From assembly GCF_000963945.1 (NCBI RefSeq), contig NZ_BAMW01000009.1:1-64000 (forward strand): a DNA stretch of 64,000 nt, written 5' to 3'. The notes under the pieces are model-generated. The model ran no database searches and was not told the origin of the DNA. It worked only from the letters and a program-made list of their open reading frames with translations. A program made the translations under genes and the position numbers. The stretch comes from Acetobacter indonesiensis (lineage in GTDB: Bacteria > Pseudomonadota > Alphaproteobacteria > Acetobacterales > Acetobacteraceae). Shown piece by piece: positions 46,638 through 55,021 of the stretch (positions are counted from its first letter, which is position 1; each line of letters begins with the position of its first letter).

Positions 46638-48107
46638 ATGACAGCCCAGAAACAACCGACCAGCCCCGCCCCCGTCCTTGTTCTGTTCCGTGATGACTTT
46701 CGTCTGACGGATAATCCGGCCCTGCATGCCGCCTGCGCCAGTGGGCAGCCTGTTGTCTGCGCGTATGTGCATGACCCGGCAACGTACAAACAGGGCGTCA
46801 TTGGCTGGTGGCTGGCGCAAGCCCGCGCTGCGTTGCATGATGCGTTAACAGAAAAAGGCGGCCACCTGTTACAGATTGGTGGGGATGCAGTAGATATCGT
46901 ACCCGCACTTGTTAAACATCTTGGTATAAAATCAGTTTTCTGGAACAGACGTTACGACCCCGTGGGCAAGGCGCAGGATACCACGCTGAAAACAACGCTG
47001 GAATCCCTGCATGTTGACGTCCAGTCTCTGGCTGTGCGGCTGCTACATGAACCCTGGACCATCCGCACCGGCGCAGGCCAGCCTTATCGGGTGTTTACGG
47101 CATGGTGGCGTGCCGCGCAAAACATGGGGGAGCCGGGGCGCTGCCTGCCCGCACCCCAGACTATAGAGTTTCATAATTATTCTGATAATTTAGAAAAACT
47201 ACTGAAAGCACAGGCTATTCCACCCGCACGGCTACCAGACGGCGCAACAGCCGCCGAACAGGACTGGCCGTGCAGCGAAGAAGACGCACAGGAATTTCTG
47301 CATGATTTTGTAGAAAACAACCTTGCCCACTACGCCGATGAACGGAACCGGCCGGACAAAGACACCACATCCCGCCTTTCCCCTTATCTACGGGCCGGGC
47401 TGTTATCTGCCCGGCAGGTCTGGCACGCAGTCAGGGCTGCGCCGCAGAAGACGGTCAGTGCAGAAAATGCGCAAACATTTCTGGCTGAATTGGGATGGCG
47501 TGATTTTGCCTGGATGCAGCTTTTTTACGAACCTGACCTAGCCACACGCAATCTGCGCCCGGAATTTGACCACCTGCCCTGGCACCATGCGCCTGACCTG
47601 CTGGAGGCGTGGAAAATGGGCCGGACGGGTTATCCGTTGGTTGATGCTGGCATGCGTCAACTTTACACAACAGGGTGGATGCATAACCGGGTTCGGATGG
47701 TTGTGGCGTCCTTTCTGACCAAACATCTGTTGACCGATTGGCGCGAAGGCGAACGCTGGTTTCATGACCGTCTGGTGGATGCTGACCCTGCCCAGAATGC
47801 CATGAACTGGCAATGGTGCGCGGGCACAGGCATTGATGCCTCGCCATGGTTCCGTATTTTTAACCCCGTGGGGCAATCTGAAAAATTTGATCCCTCCGGC
47901 GCGTATATTCGCACATGGGTGCCTGAATTACGGCTGTTACCAGACAAACTGATCCATACCCCATGGAAAGCAGATGCCGCCTTATGCCGCCAGATTGGCT
48001 TCACACCGGGCAAAAGTTACCCTGCCCCCCTTGTTGATCTGAAGCAGGCCCGCGCCATTGCGCTTGAAAGCTGGAAAAACCTGCCAGACCGAAAACAGGC
48101 AGATTAA
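46638..48107 (+). CDS. phrB: Deoxyribodipyrimidine photolyase
   Basis: A 489-residue light-dependent repair enzyme for cyclobutane pyrimidine dimers. The start at 46638 is used because the longer frame extends through msrB on the other strand. The N-terminal antenna-binding domain starts with PVLVLFRDDFRLTDNPAL. The FAD domain contains WRDFAWMQLFY, TGYPLVDAGMRQLYTTGWMHNRVRM and NWQWCAGTGIDASPWFRIFNPVGQSEKFDP, with the tryptophans of the electron chain. The motifs and length match class I CPD photolyases. It is a single gene divergent from msrB. Confidence 0.95.
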   Translation: MTAQKQPTSPAPVLVLFRDDFRLTDNPALHAACASGQPVVCAYVHDPATYKQGVIGWWLAQARAALHDALTEKGGHLLQIGGDAVDIVPALVKHLGIKSVFWNRRYDPVGKAQDTTLKTTLESLHVDVQSLAVRLLHEPWTIRTGAGQPYRVFTAWWRAAQNMGEPGRCLPAPQTIEFHNYSDNLEKLLKAQAIPPARLPDGATAAEQDWPCSEEDAQEFLHDFVENNLAHYADERNRPDKDTTSRLSPYLRAGLLSARQVWHAVRAAPQKTVSAENAQTFLAELGWRDFAWMQLFYEPDLATRNLRPEFDHLPWHHAPDLLEAWKMGRTGYPLVDAGMRQLYTTGWMHNRVRMVVASFLTKHLLTDWREGERWFHDRLVDADPAQNAMNWQWCAGTGIDASPWFRIFNPVGQSEKFDPSGAYIRTWVPELRLLPDKLIHTPWKADAALCRQIGFTPGKSYPAPLVDLKQARAIALESWKNLPDRKQAD

Positions 48108-48144
48108 ACGGGAAAGATCATAGTGTGTGCTTGGGTCAGCCGGA

Positions 48145-48894
48145 TTAAATCAGGCCCAGCGCCCGCGCTTTTTCAATGGCGGCAGACGTATCTGCCACAA
48201 AAAGCTTATGACGGGCCAAGCGAATATACAAACGCACAACCGATTCCGGTAGTTTCAGCTTTTGCGCTATGACAGGGCCGGGAAGACCATCCGCCGCCAG
48301 CTTGAGCGATGCCAGTTCAGCCTGTGACAAATGCTGATGTTCCGCCTTCATCAATCCTGTCAGCCGCATGTAGGCTTCATGCACATACACACCTAGCACC
48401 TGATATTCGCGCAGGTAATCAATCCGTATCGGGCCGGAAAATGCCTTTGCATATTCACTGGTAATGGTGAACAGGGCTTTCGCACCCCCCAGCCCCCTGA
48501 CCGGCATGCTCAGACCGGTTGCACCCAAATTGAAATCTGTCGCTTCCTTGAACAGTTTTTTCTGATCATCGCCATCAATGCTCAACTCTCCCCAGTCAAA
48601 CGGAACCAGACTGGTCTCTGCACGCCGAATAACCGGGTCGTAATGCACATAGCCCTTGGCAATGTAATGCGTCACCCATTCGTCAGCATAGGTTGTCAGG
48701 CCACGTGGGGTCTCTGACGCGCCATCAGGCTGCTGGCCCAGATAATGATAAACAATGTTCTGTACGCCTGTTTTGTGTGGGATATCTGCGACAATAGCCT
48801 GCAACTCGGCCAGCGACGTTGCTTCCGTTATCCGGGTTATCAGGGCCTGCATGGTGGCAGGCGCAATCAGGAAAGAGGGGGGTTTAGGCTTCAA
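48145..48894 (-). CDS. LuxR-type acyl-homoserine-lactone receptor
   Basis: A 249-residue regulator with a ligand-binding domain (to about 180) and a C-terminal HTH (about 190-245). The AHL-contact residues of TraR are present with identical spacing: W73, Y77, D86 and W101 (TraR W57, Y61, D70, W85). The DNA-binding domain is divergent: the block LSQAELASLKLAADG keeps one Glu, Leu and Gly but has lost the usual second Glu. The start is TTG at 48894 or ATG at 48852. It lies 72 bases after the luxI-like gene on the same strand. By analogy with GinR of Komagataeibacter it likely responds to an AHL and controls oxidative fermentation or surface polymers. Confidence 0.85.
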   Translation of the reverse strand: MKPKPPSFLIAPATMQALITRITEATSLAELQAIVADIPHKTGVQNIVYHYLGQQPDGASETPRGLTTYADEWVTHYIAKGYVHYDPVIRRAETSLVPFDWGELSIDGDDQKKLFKEATDFNLGATGLSMPVRGLGGAKALFTITSEYAKAFSGPIRIDYLREYQVLGVYVHEAYMRLTGLMKAEHQHLSQAELASLKLAADGLPGPVIAQKLKLPESVVRLYIRLARHKLFVADTSAAIEKARALGLI

Positions 48895-48966
48895 AAGCGG
48901 ACTCTGTTATAACGCGTTCAGGACGGTTAGATGAGGCTCCTCCCCCGGAAAAGCAAGGGTTTTAGG

Positions 48967-49548
48967 CTACACACCAAGTAATTGCAGCTCTGCAATATGA
49001 CGGAGGGTCAGGGGCGTGACATCCCAAACGCCAACCAGCAGCTCACCAGTGTCCCCATCGGTGGCAATGGTGCTGGGTTCCCACCCAAGCCTGCGCGCAA
49101 TGCGAAACAGCCCGGTATCATAAACCCCCACAATCTGCCGTATGCCGCTTTCAAGCGCACGACGGCAGACTGCTTTTGTAACGTCAGCCGCGGCATAACG
49201 GCCACTTGGCGTTGTGGTATCAACCGAACTACAGAACAGAGAATATTCCCATACATCCGGGCTTGTAATATCCGGGCAGTTTGTAAAAACATCCCTGAAA
49301 TTATGGCGCAGTACCGTATCACCTGTTGTGGGCATGATACGCATGGACGCCATGTGCCGCCCCGCTTCATCCATCGAAACAAAATAGACTGGGTTGCATG
49401 TGTGGTCTAACACATCTTCCCCTGCGGGATACCGCATATGCGCGGCCCATTCTGGCCTGTCCTGACAAACAGCCGCGCGCGCATTCAGCATTTCAGCATA
49501 AGCTTTTGAAAACGCGTGCCGCTGCACATATGAGAATTGATAGAGCAT
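48967..49548 (-). CDS. LuxI-type acyl-homoserine-lactone synthase
   Basis: A 193-residue autoinducer synthase; ATG at 49548 is preferred to a TTG at 49560. Compared with EsaI/LuxI numbering, conserved R24, W34, D45, D48, F84 and the glutamate of the E-S-x-R motif (E101) are present. Two family residues differ: C28 for Phe, and L104 for the usual Arg in WEYSLF. The enzyme uses acyl-ACP and S-adenosylmethionine to make an N-acyl homoserine lactone. The upstream 130 bases show an inverted repeat (CCGACA...TGTCGG, 49625-49653) but no good lux box. It is the first gene of a luxI-luxR tandem, like ginI-ginR. Confidence 0.85.
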   Translation of the reverse strand: MLYQFSYVQRHAFSKAYAEMLNARAAVCQDRPEWAAHMRYPAGEDVLDHTCNPVYFVSMDEAGRHMASMRIMPTTGDTVLRHNFRDVFTNCPDITSPDVWEYSLFCSSVDTTTPSGRYAAADVTKAVCRRALESGIRQIVGVYDTGLFRIARRLGWEPSTIATDGDTGELLVGVWDVTPLTLRHIAELQLLGV

Positions 49549-49678
49549 GATGCGTCTCAACGTGGTGATCAGGTGCGGGTTTCTTCACCCTATCGTCACC
49601 TTGACCCCTGCTCTCTTAACAATTCCGACACCGGGTTTTCCCTGTTCTGTCGGTTCTTCACCACCGCCCCGGCCCACA

Positions 49679-50704
49679 TTACTGAATATGAAACCCTACC
49701 GGAATGCGCCCCACCATAGCCCCCTGTGCAGGTGCCGCGCATTTCAACCCACGGGCTGCGGTTAAAGCTTGTGCGTCCAGATCATCATACCCCGTGCTTT
49801 GCACAAGGCGTGTGGTTGTTACCGCGCCGGTTGCATTCAGCCCTATTTCCACCACGGCCTCGCCTTCCTCATGCAAATGACGGGCCATAGGCGGATAATG
49901 GGTCTGCGGTGGTGTGCAGGTCAGTGTTGTGACCCCGGCCCCTTGCGCCTTGTGCGCGACAGACGGAGCCGGGGCATCCGCCGCCGTGACCGATGAGTGC
50001 GCGGCAGGTTCTGCTGGTGAAGGCGGGCGTTGCGATTGCACTGTGGGCGTTGCTGGCGGTTGGTTGCTCTGCTGCGCCTTGGCTTTAGCAGGCGTCGGGA
50101 TGGTATGCGCCTTCGCGCGGGGAATGACTGGGGCGGCCACACGATGCGGCACAACCGGCTGTGGCAACGGGTCTGTGGGCAGAGCCTCCGTCACATCAGG
50201 CACCACTGGGTCTGGCACTTTGGCCCCGGCATCCTGCAACGGTGCGTCAAGGGACGGGGCCGGATGCACCGGTTGCGCGGAATGAGGAGGCTCGACCGGG
50301 GGCGGAGCAGCCTGTTCGGCATGGGGCGTTTCAAACACCATCTGCACGGCGCGCTGACCGGGGGCAGATAGCAGGGTGTGGTGCTGCATGGTCGCAACCA
50401 GACACACCGTTACAATCACATGCGCAACCAGCGCCACCATGAACGCAATAGTCCAGAAACGCCGGTGGTCTGCTGCGGTGGTCTGTGCCTCTTTCTTGCC
50501 AGACCCGTCCTCCAGCCCGTGTTCGCCCAGTGGGGCTGACAGGTGAACGGGCAGGCTTGCAGGTTCGGGCGACACAAGCCGGTCAGCCGCATACAGCGGC
50601 GGTGCAAGCGGCACCCGCTCCTCCCTGTACTGTGTGCGACGTGGCTTGACCGTCACGGTGCTCTTCTTTCCTTGTTGCGGCCCCTGTCTGGCTGCTTTTA
50701 TCAC
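49679..50704 (-). CDS. tonB: TonB-like energy transducer
   Basis: A 341-residue inner-membrane protein. It has a cytosolic N-terminus of about 80 residues, one helix (about 85-108, TIAFMVALVAHVIVTVCLV) and a Pro/Ala/Lys-rich periplasmic stretch to about 260. The C-terminal TonB domain is clear: HYPPMARHLHEEGEAVVEIGLNATGAV, then STGYDDLDAQALTAARGLKC. The start codon is GTG (50704) and may be further downstream. It is divergent from the DUF2946-receptor pair (184 bases), so it is probably the dedicated partner of that receptor. Confidence 0.85.
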   Translation of the reverse strand: MIKAARQGPQQGKKSTVTVKPRRTQYREERVPLAPPLYAADRLVSPEPASLPVHLSAPLGEHGLEDGSGKKEAQTTAADHRRFWTIAFMVALVAHVIVTVCLVATMQHHTLLSAPGQRAVQMVFETPHAEQAAPPPVEPPHSAQPVHPAPSLDAPLQDAGAKVPDPVVPDVTEALPTDPLPQPVVPHRVAAPVIPRAKAHTIPTPAKAKAQQSNQPPATPTVQSQRPPSPAEPAAHSSVTAADAPAPSVAHKAQGAGVTTLTCTPPQTHYPPMARHLHEEGEAVVEIGLNATGAVTTTRLVQSTGYDDLDAQALTAARGLKCAAPAQGAMVGRIPVGFHIQ

Positions 50705-50887
50705 CCCACACCTTTGCGTGAGGAGTCTTTTGTCTCTGCCCTCATACGCTTAGCCCCTGTCATGGGTAAAACAAAAGCCAGACACGTCTGACGCGCGTTT
50801 GACACAAAGCCCGTGGCGGACGAAAAGAGAGACCTAACGGATTTTTGACCCCGCGCCTTCACCCACCAAGGATTTCTGGCCGCCCTG

Positions 50888-51376
50888 ATGTCCCGTTCTG
50901 CCCACCCTCTGCACATGCTGCTAAAATGGCCGCTGGTTGTGGTGACACTGGTGGGCTTTCTTGGGCTGCTTGCGCTCCAGAGTTTTTCCCTGCCCGAAGA
51001 ACTACCGCGGGAGGCGATTGAACGCCTGCTGGGGGTGGATATTGCGGCCTCTGCCGTCAGTCCGCACACGGCGGAGGGTCATACAGCCGCCATGCGGGGT
51101 ATGGCCGGGCACCACCATCATGCCATGGGCGCGTCGGGCAATGACCATGGCATAAGCCCGACCAAAGCCCCTTATCCGTTGCATCATCACCATCATGATG
51201 GTGATGGCTGCCCGCTGTGCCCGCTGTTGTCGCTGCCAGCGGCACTGCCTATGGGCATTGTGCTTGTACCCCCGCCCGTACTGCGTTGGATGCGCCGGGG
51301 CAGCCATGCCTCCAACCCGCGTGCGCCGCCTCTTCTTTCACTCGGCCTGCCGCCATCACGCGGGCCACCTGCCTGA
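50888..51376 (+). CDS. DUF2946-like His-rich metal-associated membrane protein
   Basis: A 162-residue protein with one N-terminal helix (about 10-32), a His-rich middle (GHHHHAMG and HHHHHDGDG) and CPLCPLL just after it. The H...CxxC pattern before a second hydrophobic stretch is typical of DUF2946 proteins, usually found beside TonB-dependent copper receptors. It probably binds or senses copper or another transition metal in the periplasm. The proline-rich C-terminus (about 30 residues) is not conserved. It precedes the receptor gene by 76 bases on the same strand. Confidence 0.75.
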   Translation: MSRSAHPLHMLLKWPLVVVTLVGFLGLLALQSFSLPEELPREAIERLLGVDIAASAVSPHTAEGHTAAMRGMAGHHHHAMGASGNDHGISPTKAPYPLHHHHHDGDGCPLCPLLSLPAALPMGIVLVPPPVLRWMRRGSHASNPRAPPLLSLGLPPSRGPPA

Positions 51377-51452
51377 ACCAGACGTCCCTAAGCCCTTCTC
51401 TGGCCTGATGGCCTGACGAAGACGGTTTTACACGCCTTGTTTCAGGATTTTC

Positions 51453-53762
51453 ATGATGATCACGCTCCTTAACCCACGCCGGGTTCCGGCATGGGCGTGG
51501 GTTATTGCCACCGCCTGCGTGGCCCCATACACCCCCCATGCGCTCGGCCAGACTGCCAGCCAGACCAGTGCCCCGACCAGCAGCCAGACGTCTGGGCAAA
51601 CCACTGCACAGACCAGTGCCCCCGGTGGAGTTACCACTCAGGTTGCCAGCGCACAGACTTCCGGCTCCTCCCACCCGGTCAGCAGCCCTGTTGTTACCCT
51701 GCCCCGACTGGATATTTCGACCAGCGAGGAAGAAGAAACGTCCCTGTCTGACGCGCCGCTGACAGCGTCCTCGCCCGATGCCAGTTCCCTGCGGATGTCA
51801 CGCCTTTCAAGCCCGGATGCGTCTTCGCTGTTCCGCAACCAGCCCGGTTTCAGTTCCTATGGTGGTGGCAGATTGGCTAATCTGCCCGTCTTGAACGGTA
51901 TGGCAGATGATCGTGTGGCGACCATTGTGGACGGTGTGCGCATTGCCCCCGCCTGCCCCAACCACATGAACCCGGCCCTGTCTTACATAGACCCCGACAG
52001 CGTAAAAACGGCCACCAGCATTGCAGGGCTAACGCCCGTCAGCACCGGGGGCGACAGCATTGGCGGCACCATAGACGTTGAACGTGCTGACCCACGCTTT
52101 GCCCGCAAGGGGAAGATACTGGTAACCGGCCGGGTGCGTGGCACCTATCGCAGCAACGGCGCAGGCTATGGTGCGTCCGGGGCCATGACGGTCGCCAACC
52201 ATCTGCTGAGTATCCGCTACGAAGCATCTTACGATCAGTCGAGCAATTATCAGGGCGGCGCAGGCATGGGTACCGTCCATTCCACCAGCTACCTGACATA
52301 TAATCACGCTGTGACAGTGGGCTTGCACAAGGACAACCATCTGCTGTCTGTCACCGTGGGGCAGCAGGACACCCCGCGTGAGGCCTTTGCCAACCAGTAT
52401 ATGGACATGACCAACAACCGCTCCACCTTTGTGAACGGGAAATATACTGGCTCATTCGACTGGGGCGAGCTTGAGGCCCGTGGTTACTGGCAGCGCATTA
52501 CGCATGCCATGGACATGCTGGCAGACAAAGGGGGCCATTCCGCCACCACCGGTATGCCCATGAACAATGATTCCCGGCTGGCTGGCTATTCCTTGAAAGC
52601 AACCATTCCGCTGGCCCCGGCGCATACGCTCAAACTGGGCAGCAGCTTTGACCATGCCGGCCTGAATGACTGGTGGCCCGCCCTGCAGGGCAGCATGATG
52701 ATGGGGCCGAATACCTATCACAACATCAATAATGGCCACCGTGACAGGCTGGGTCATTACGCTGAATGGGAAGCCCACTGGACGCCCCGTGTCTCGACCC
52801 TGCTGGGCTTCCGGAATGACCTGATCATGATGAACACCGGCGATGTGGCCCCGTATTCCTGGACCGGCATGATGAACATGACCGACGCCATGGCCGCCCG
52901 CGCCTTCAACGCCCGCAACCGTGGCCGCACGGATGTGAACTTTGATGTTACCGCCATGGCCCGCTGGCAGATGACCGATAGCCTTACGATAGAGGGCGGA
53001 TATGCCCGGAAGTCACGCGCACCCAATCTGTATGAACGCTATGCGTGGGGGATGGGCAGCATGTCATCCAGCATGATTGGCTGGTTTGGCGATGGTAACG
53101 GCTATGTGGGCAACATGGATCTGAAGTCTGAAATTGCCAACACCGCCAGCTTTACCCTCGACTGGCACGACCCCACGGCAGCAGGCCGATGGGGGCTGAA
53201 GGTGCAGCCCTATTACAGCTACATCCATAATTACATTAACGTGGTTCAGTTGCGCACGTTCACCAACGGGCACCACCTGCTGCAATTTGCCAACCATAAT
53301 GCGCAGACCTACGGCATTAACGCATCCGGCCACTATACATTGTGGAACACCCCACGCTTTGGCAAAGGTGAGGTAACCGGTGTGCTGAACTGGGTACGTG
53401 GGCAGGATGATGTCACGCATTCCGGCCTGTACCATATGATGCCCCTGAACGGCACCGTGGCCGTGCATGAAACCGTCGGCCCATGGACCGGCCGCGTGGA
53501 AATGAACTTCGTCAAACCCAAGGACACGGTGGACTGGCTGCGCGGCGAACCCCGCACTGCCGGGTATGCGCTGCTCAACCTTGGGGGCAGCTATATATGG
53601 AAAATGCTGACGCTGGATGCAGGCATCGATAACGTGCTGAACCAGCCGTACTATCTGCCTTTGGGTGGTCTCTCACTGGGGGATACGCGCTATATCGGCA
53701 CCACCCGCGCCCTGCCGGGCATGGGCCGGTCTTTCAACCTGAGCCTGTCAGCGTCATTTTAG
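51453..53762 (+). CDS. TonB-dependent outer-membrane receptor, OprC/copper type
   Basis: A 769-residue receptor with a signal peptide (about 1-32), a Gln/Thr/Ser-rich linker, a plug domain (about 85-250) and a 22-stranded barrel ending in SASF. The plug contains APACPNHMNPALSYIDP, a Cys/His/Met block diagnostic of the OprC/NosA copper receptor group. Met and His are frequent in the barrel (for example GSMMMGPNTYHNINNGH and MSSSMIGW). Such receptors import copper, and NosA supports nitrous oxide reductase in some bacteria. The adjacent tonB and DUF2946 genes fit metal uptake. The C-terminal Phe is the usual barrel-assembly signal. Confidence 0.88.
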   Translation: MMITLLNPRRVPAWAWVIATACVAPYTPHALGQTASQTSAPTSSQTSGQTTAQTSAPGGVTTQVASAQTSGSSHPVSSPVVTLPRLDISTSEEEETSLSDAPLTASSPDASSLRMSRLSSPDASSLFRNQPGFSSYGGGRLANLPVLNGMADDRVATIVDGVRIAPACPNHMNPALSYIDPDSVKTATSIAGLTPVSTGGDSIGGTIDVERADPRFARKGKILVTGRVRGTYRSNGAGYGASGAMTVANHLLSIRYEASYDQSSNYQGGAGMGTVHSTSYLTYNHAVTVGLHKDNHLLSVTVGQQDTPREAFANQYMDMTNNRSTFVNGKYTGSFDWGELEARGYWQRITHAMDMLADKGGHSATTGMPMNNDSRLAGYSLKATIPLAPAHTLKLGSSFDHAGLNDWWPALQGSMMMGPNTYHNINNGHRDRLGHYAEWEAHWTPRVSTLLGFRNDLIMMNTGDVAPYSWTGMMNMTDAMAARAFNARNRGRTDVNFDVTAMARWQMTDSLTIEGGYARKSRAPNLYERYAWGMGSMSSSMIGWFGDGNGYVGNMDLKSEIANTASFTLDWHDPTAAGRWGLKVQPYYSYIHNYINVVQLRTFTNGHHLLQFANHNAQTYGINASGHYTLWNTPRFGKGEVTGVLNWVRGQDDVTHSGLYHMMPLNGTVAVHETVGPWTGRVEMNFVKPKDTVDWLRGEPRTAGYALLNLGGSYIWKMLTLDAGIDNVLNQPYYLPLGGLSLGDTRYIGTTRALPGMGRSFNLSLSASF

Positions 53763-53769
53763 CCCGTTC

Positions 53770-53800
53770 GGGCAGGTCATTCGTATGGCATGGCCTGCCC
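53770..53800. terminator. Terminator between receptor and heptosyltransferase
   Basis: GGGCAGG (53770-53776) pairs with CCTGCCC (53794-53800); the stem extends by another 4 bp (one G-T pair) to a 9-base loop. It is 8 bases after the receptor stop and 24 bases after the stop of the convergent gene. Confidence 0.75.
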
Positions 53801-53823
53801 TGTTCTTGGCCTACCCTGTTTGA

Positions 53824-55002
53824 CTAGACGGCAGGGGCGCTATTTTTTGCGTTCTGAATGCAGTCTTCCACTACAGAAACGACCTGTTCGGCTGAAATAC
53901 CAATCGAACATTCGAACTCCCGCGGCGTATCTTTATGCCGTGGGCACCAGAAATAATCACTGACATCAAGCTGGCACCGGATGTCGTTTGAGCAGCTATT
54001 GCACAGGTGCCTGTTAATCACACGCCATGGGGTGGAGAATTCGTTCCGCTCGGCAGTGAAACCACTGATCATGACAACGGGCGTTTCCATTGCCCAGGCC
54101 AGCCATGACAATCCGCTTGAAAGCCCGACAAAAAAATCGGCATGTTTCAACCACATGGCGCGCTCTGACAACGGCCTGTTACCCGTTTCATCTTCCGCGC
54201 CATGGGGCATATAATGCCAGACACGCCCCTGACCCGTGACAGGCTTCTGGTCAATGCAGATAACCCTATAACCACGGTTTTTCAGATACTGGACCAGCCT
54301 GATCCATCCATCCGGATTGTTCCAGTATTTACAATGGCTTGAGGCCTGCGTGGCCAGACAGACATATGGCTCGGCAATTGGTCTGACAGAAGGAGGAATA
54401 GACAGAGAGGGCCGGCGTTCAATAAGCGGTAGCCCCAGAATATAAGGGGCAGACAGCGCCAGCCCCGCTTCCCTGTAGTCAACCGGGCTGTGATCAAGCC
54501 CTTCATCATTATAGAAAACCAGCACTTTGTAGGACGCGTAGAATGGCTCTTCCATTCTGACGTTACCGGGGCGGAATTCTATTTCAGGGTAGCTTTCACG
54601 GAACAAGGCCAGCAGATCTGGCCGTATCTGACAAAAAACCCGGCACTGGTGCCTCCTGCGGAAAAATTCGACATGCTCGATCCACGCAAGATGATCACCC
54701 AGACCGCCCTGCCCCATTTTAATGGCGACAATCTGGCCCGTCAGATCAAATTCATGCCTGAAAATATGCTCGTCATTTTTCCAGATATCGACAGCAAAGC
54801 GCACAAAATACCGCTTACGGGTCTGCACTGTACCGCCTTGCAGCACATGTCGGTAGATAAGTGTTTTGGTGTCCAGATCCCAGATATCAACCCGCCACTG
54901 GTCGCCTGCGGGGAAAAAGATTCGGGCGCCATCATTGAAGTCAAATCTTATCCCACACGGGCCTTCCTGCGTGGGGATTGTATCTGGATCATCCGGGTTC
55001 AT
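53824..55002 (-). CDS. Autotransporter O-heptosyltransferase-like glycosyltransferase (BAHT family)
   Basis: A 392-residue GT9-fold enzyme. It matches TibC/Aah-type heptosyltransferases, which transfer heptose from ADP-heptose to Ser/Thr of strand-loop-strand autotransporters. Visible features are GQGGLGDHLAW (about 97-107; the acidic residue is D103), GLSSGLSWLAWA in the donor site and a C-terminal Cys-rich finger: C334, C337, C353 and C365 (with C343) in HLCNSC, FWCPRHKDTPREFEC. In this family four cysteines hold an iron atom. No autotransporter gene is nearby. It is the last gene of the PKS operon, 19 bases after the FAAL. A role in glycosylating the PKS product or a surface protein is open. 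Confidence 0.8.
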   Translation of the reverse strand: MNPDDPDTIPTQEGPCGIRFDFNDGARIFFPAGDQWRVDIWDLDTKTLIYRHVLQGGTVQTRKRYFVRFAVDIWKNDEHIFRHEFDLTGQIVAIKMGQGGLGDHLAWIEHVEFFRRRHQCRVFCQIRPDLLALFRESYPEIEFRPGNVRMEEPFYASYKVLVFYNDEGLDHSPVDYREAGLALSAPYILGLPLIERRPSLSIPPSVRPIAEPYVCLATQASSHCKYWNNPDGWIRLVQYLKNRGYRVICIDQKPVTGQGRVWHYMPHGAEDETGNRPLSERAMWLKHADFFVGLSSGLSWLAWAMETPVVMISGFTAERNEFSTPWRVINRHLCNSCSNDIRCQLDVSDYFWCPRHKDTPREFECSIGISAEQVVSVVEDCIQNAKNSAPAV

Positions 55003-55021
55003 GCTGGGCTGTTCTTCTTCA

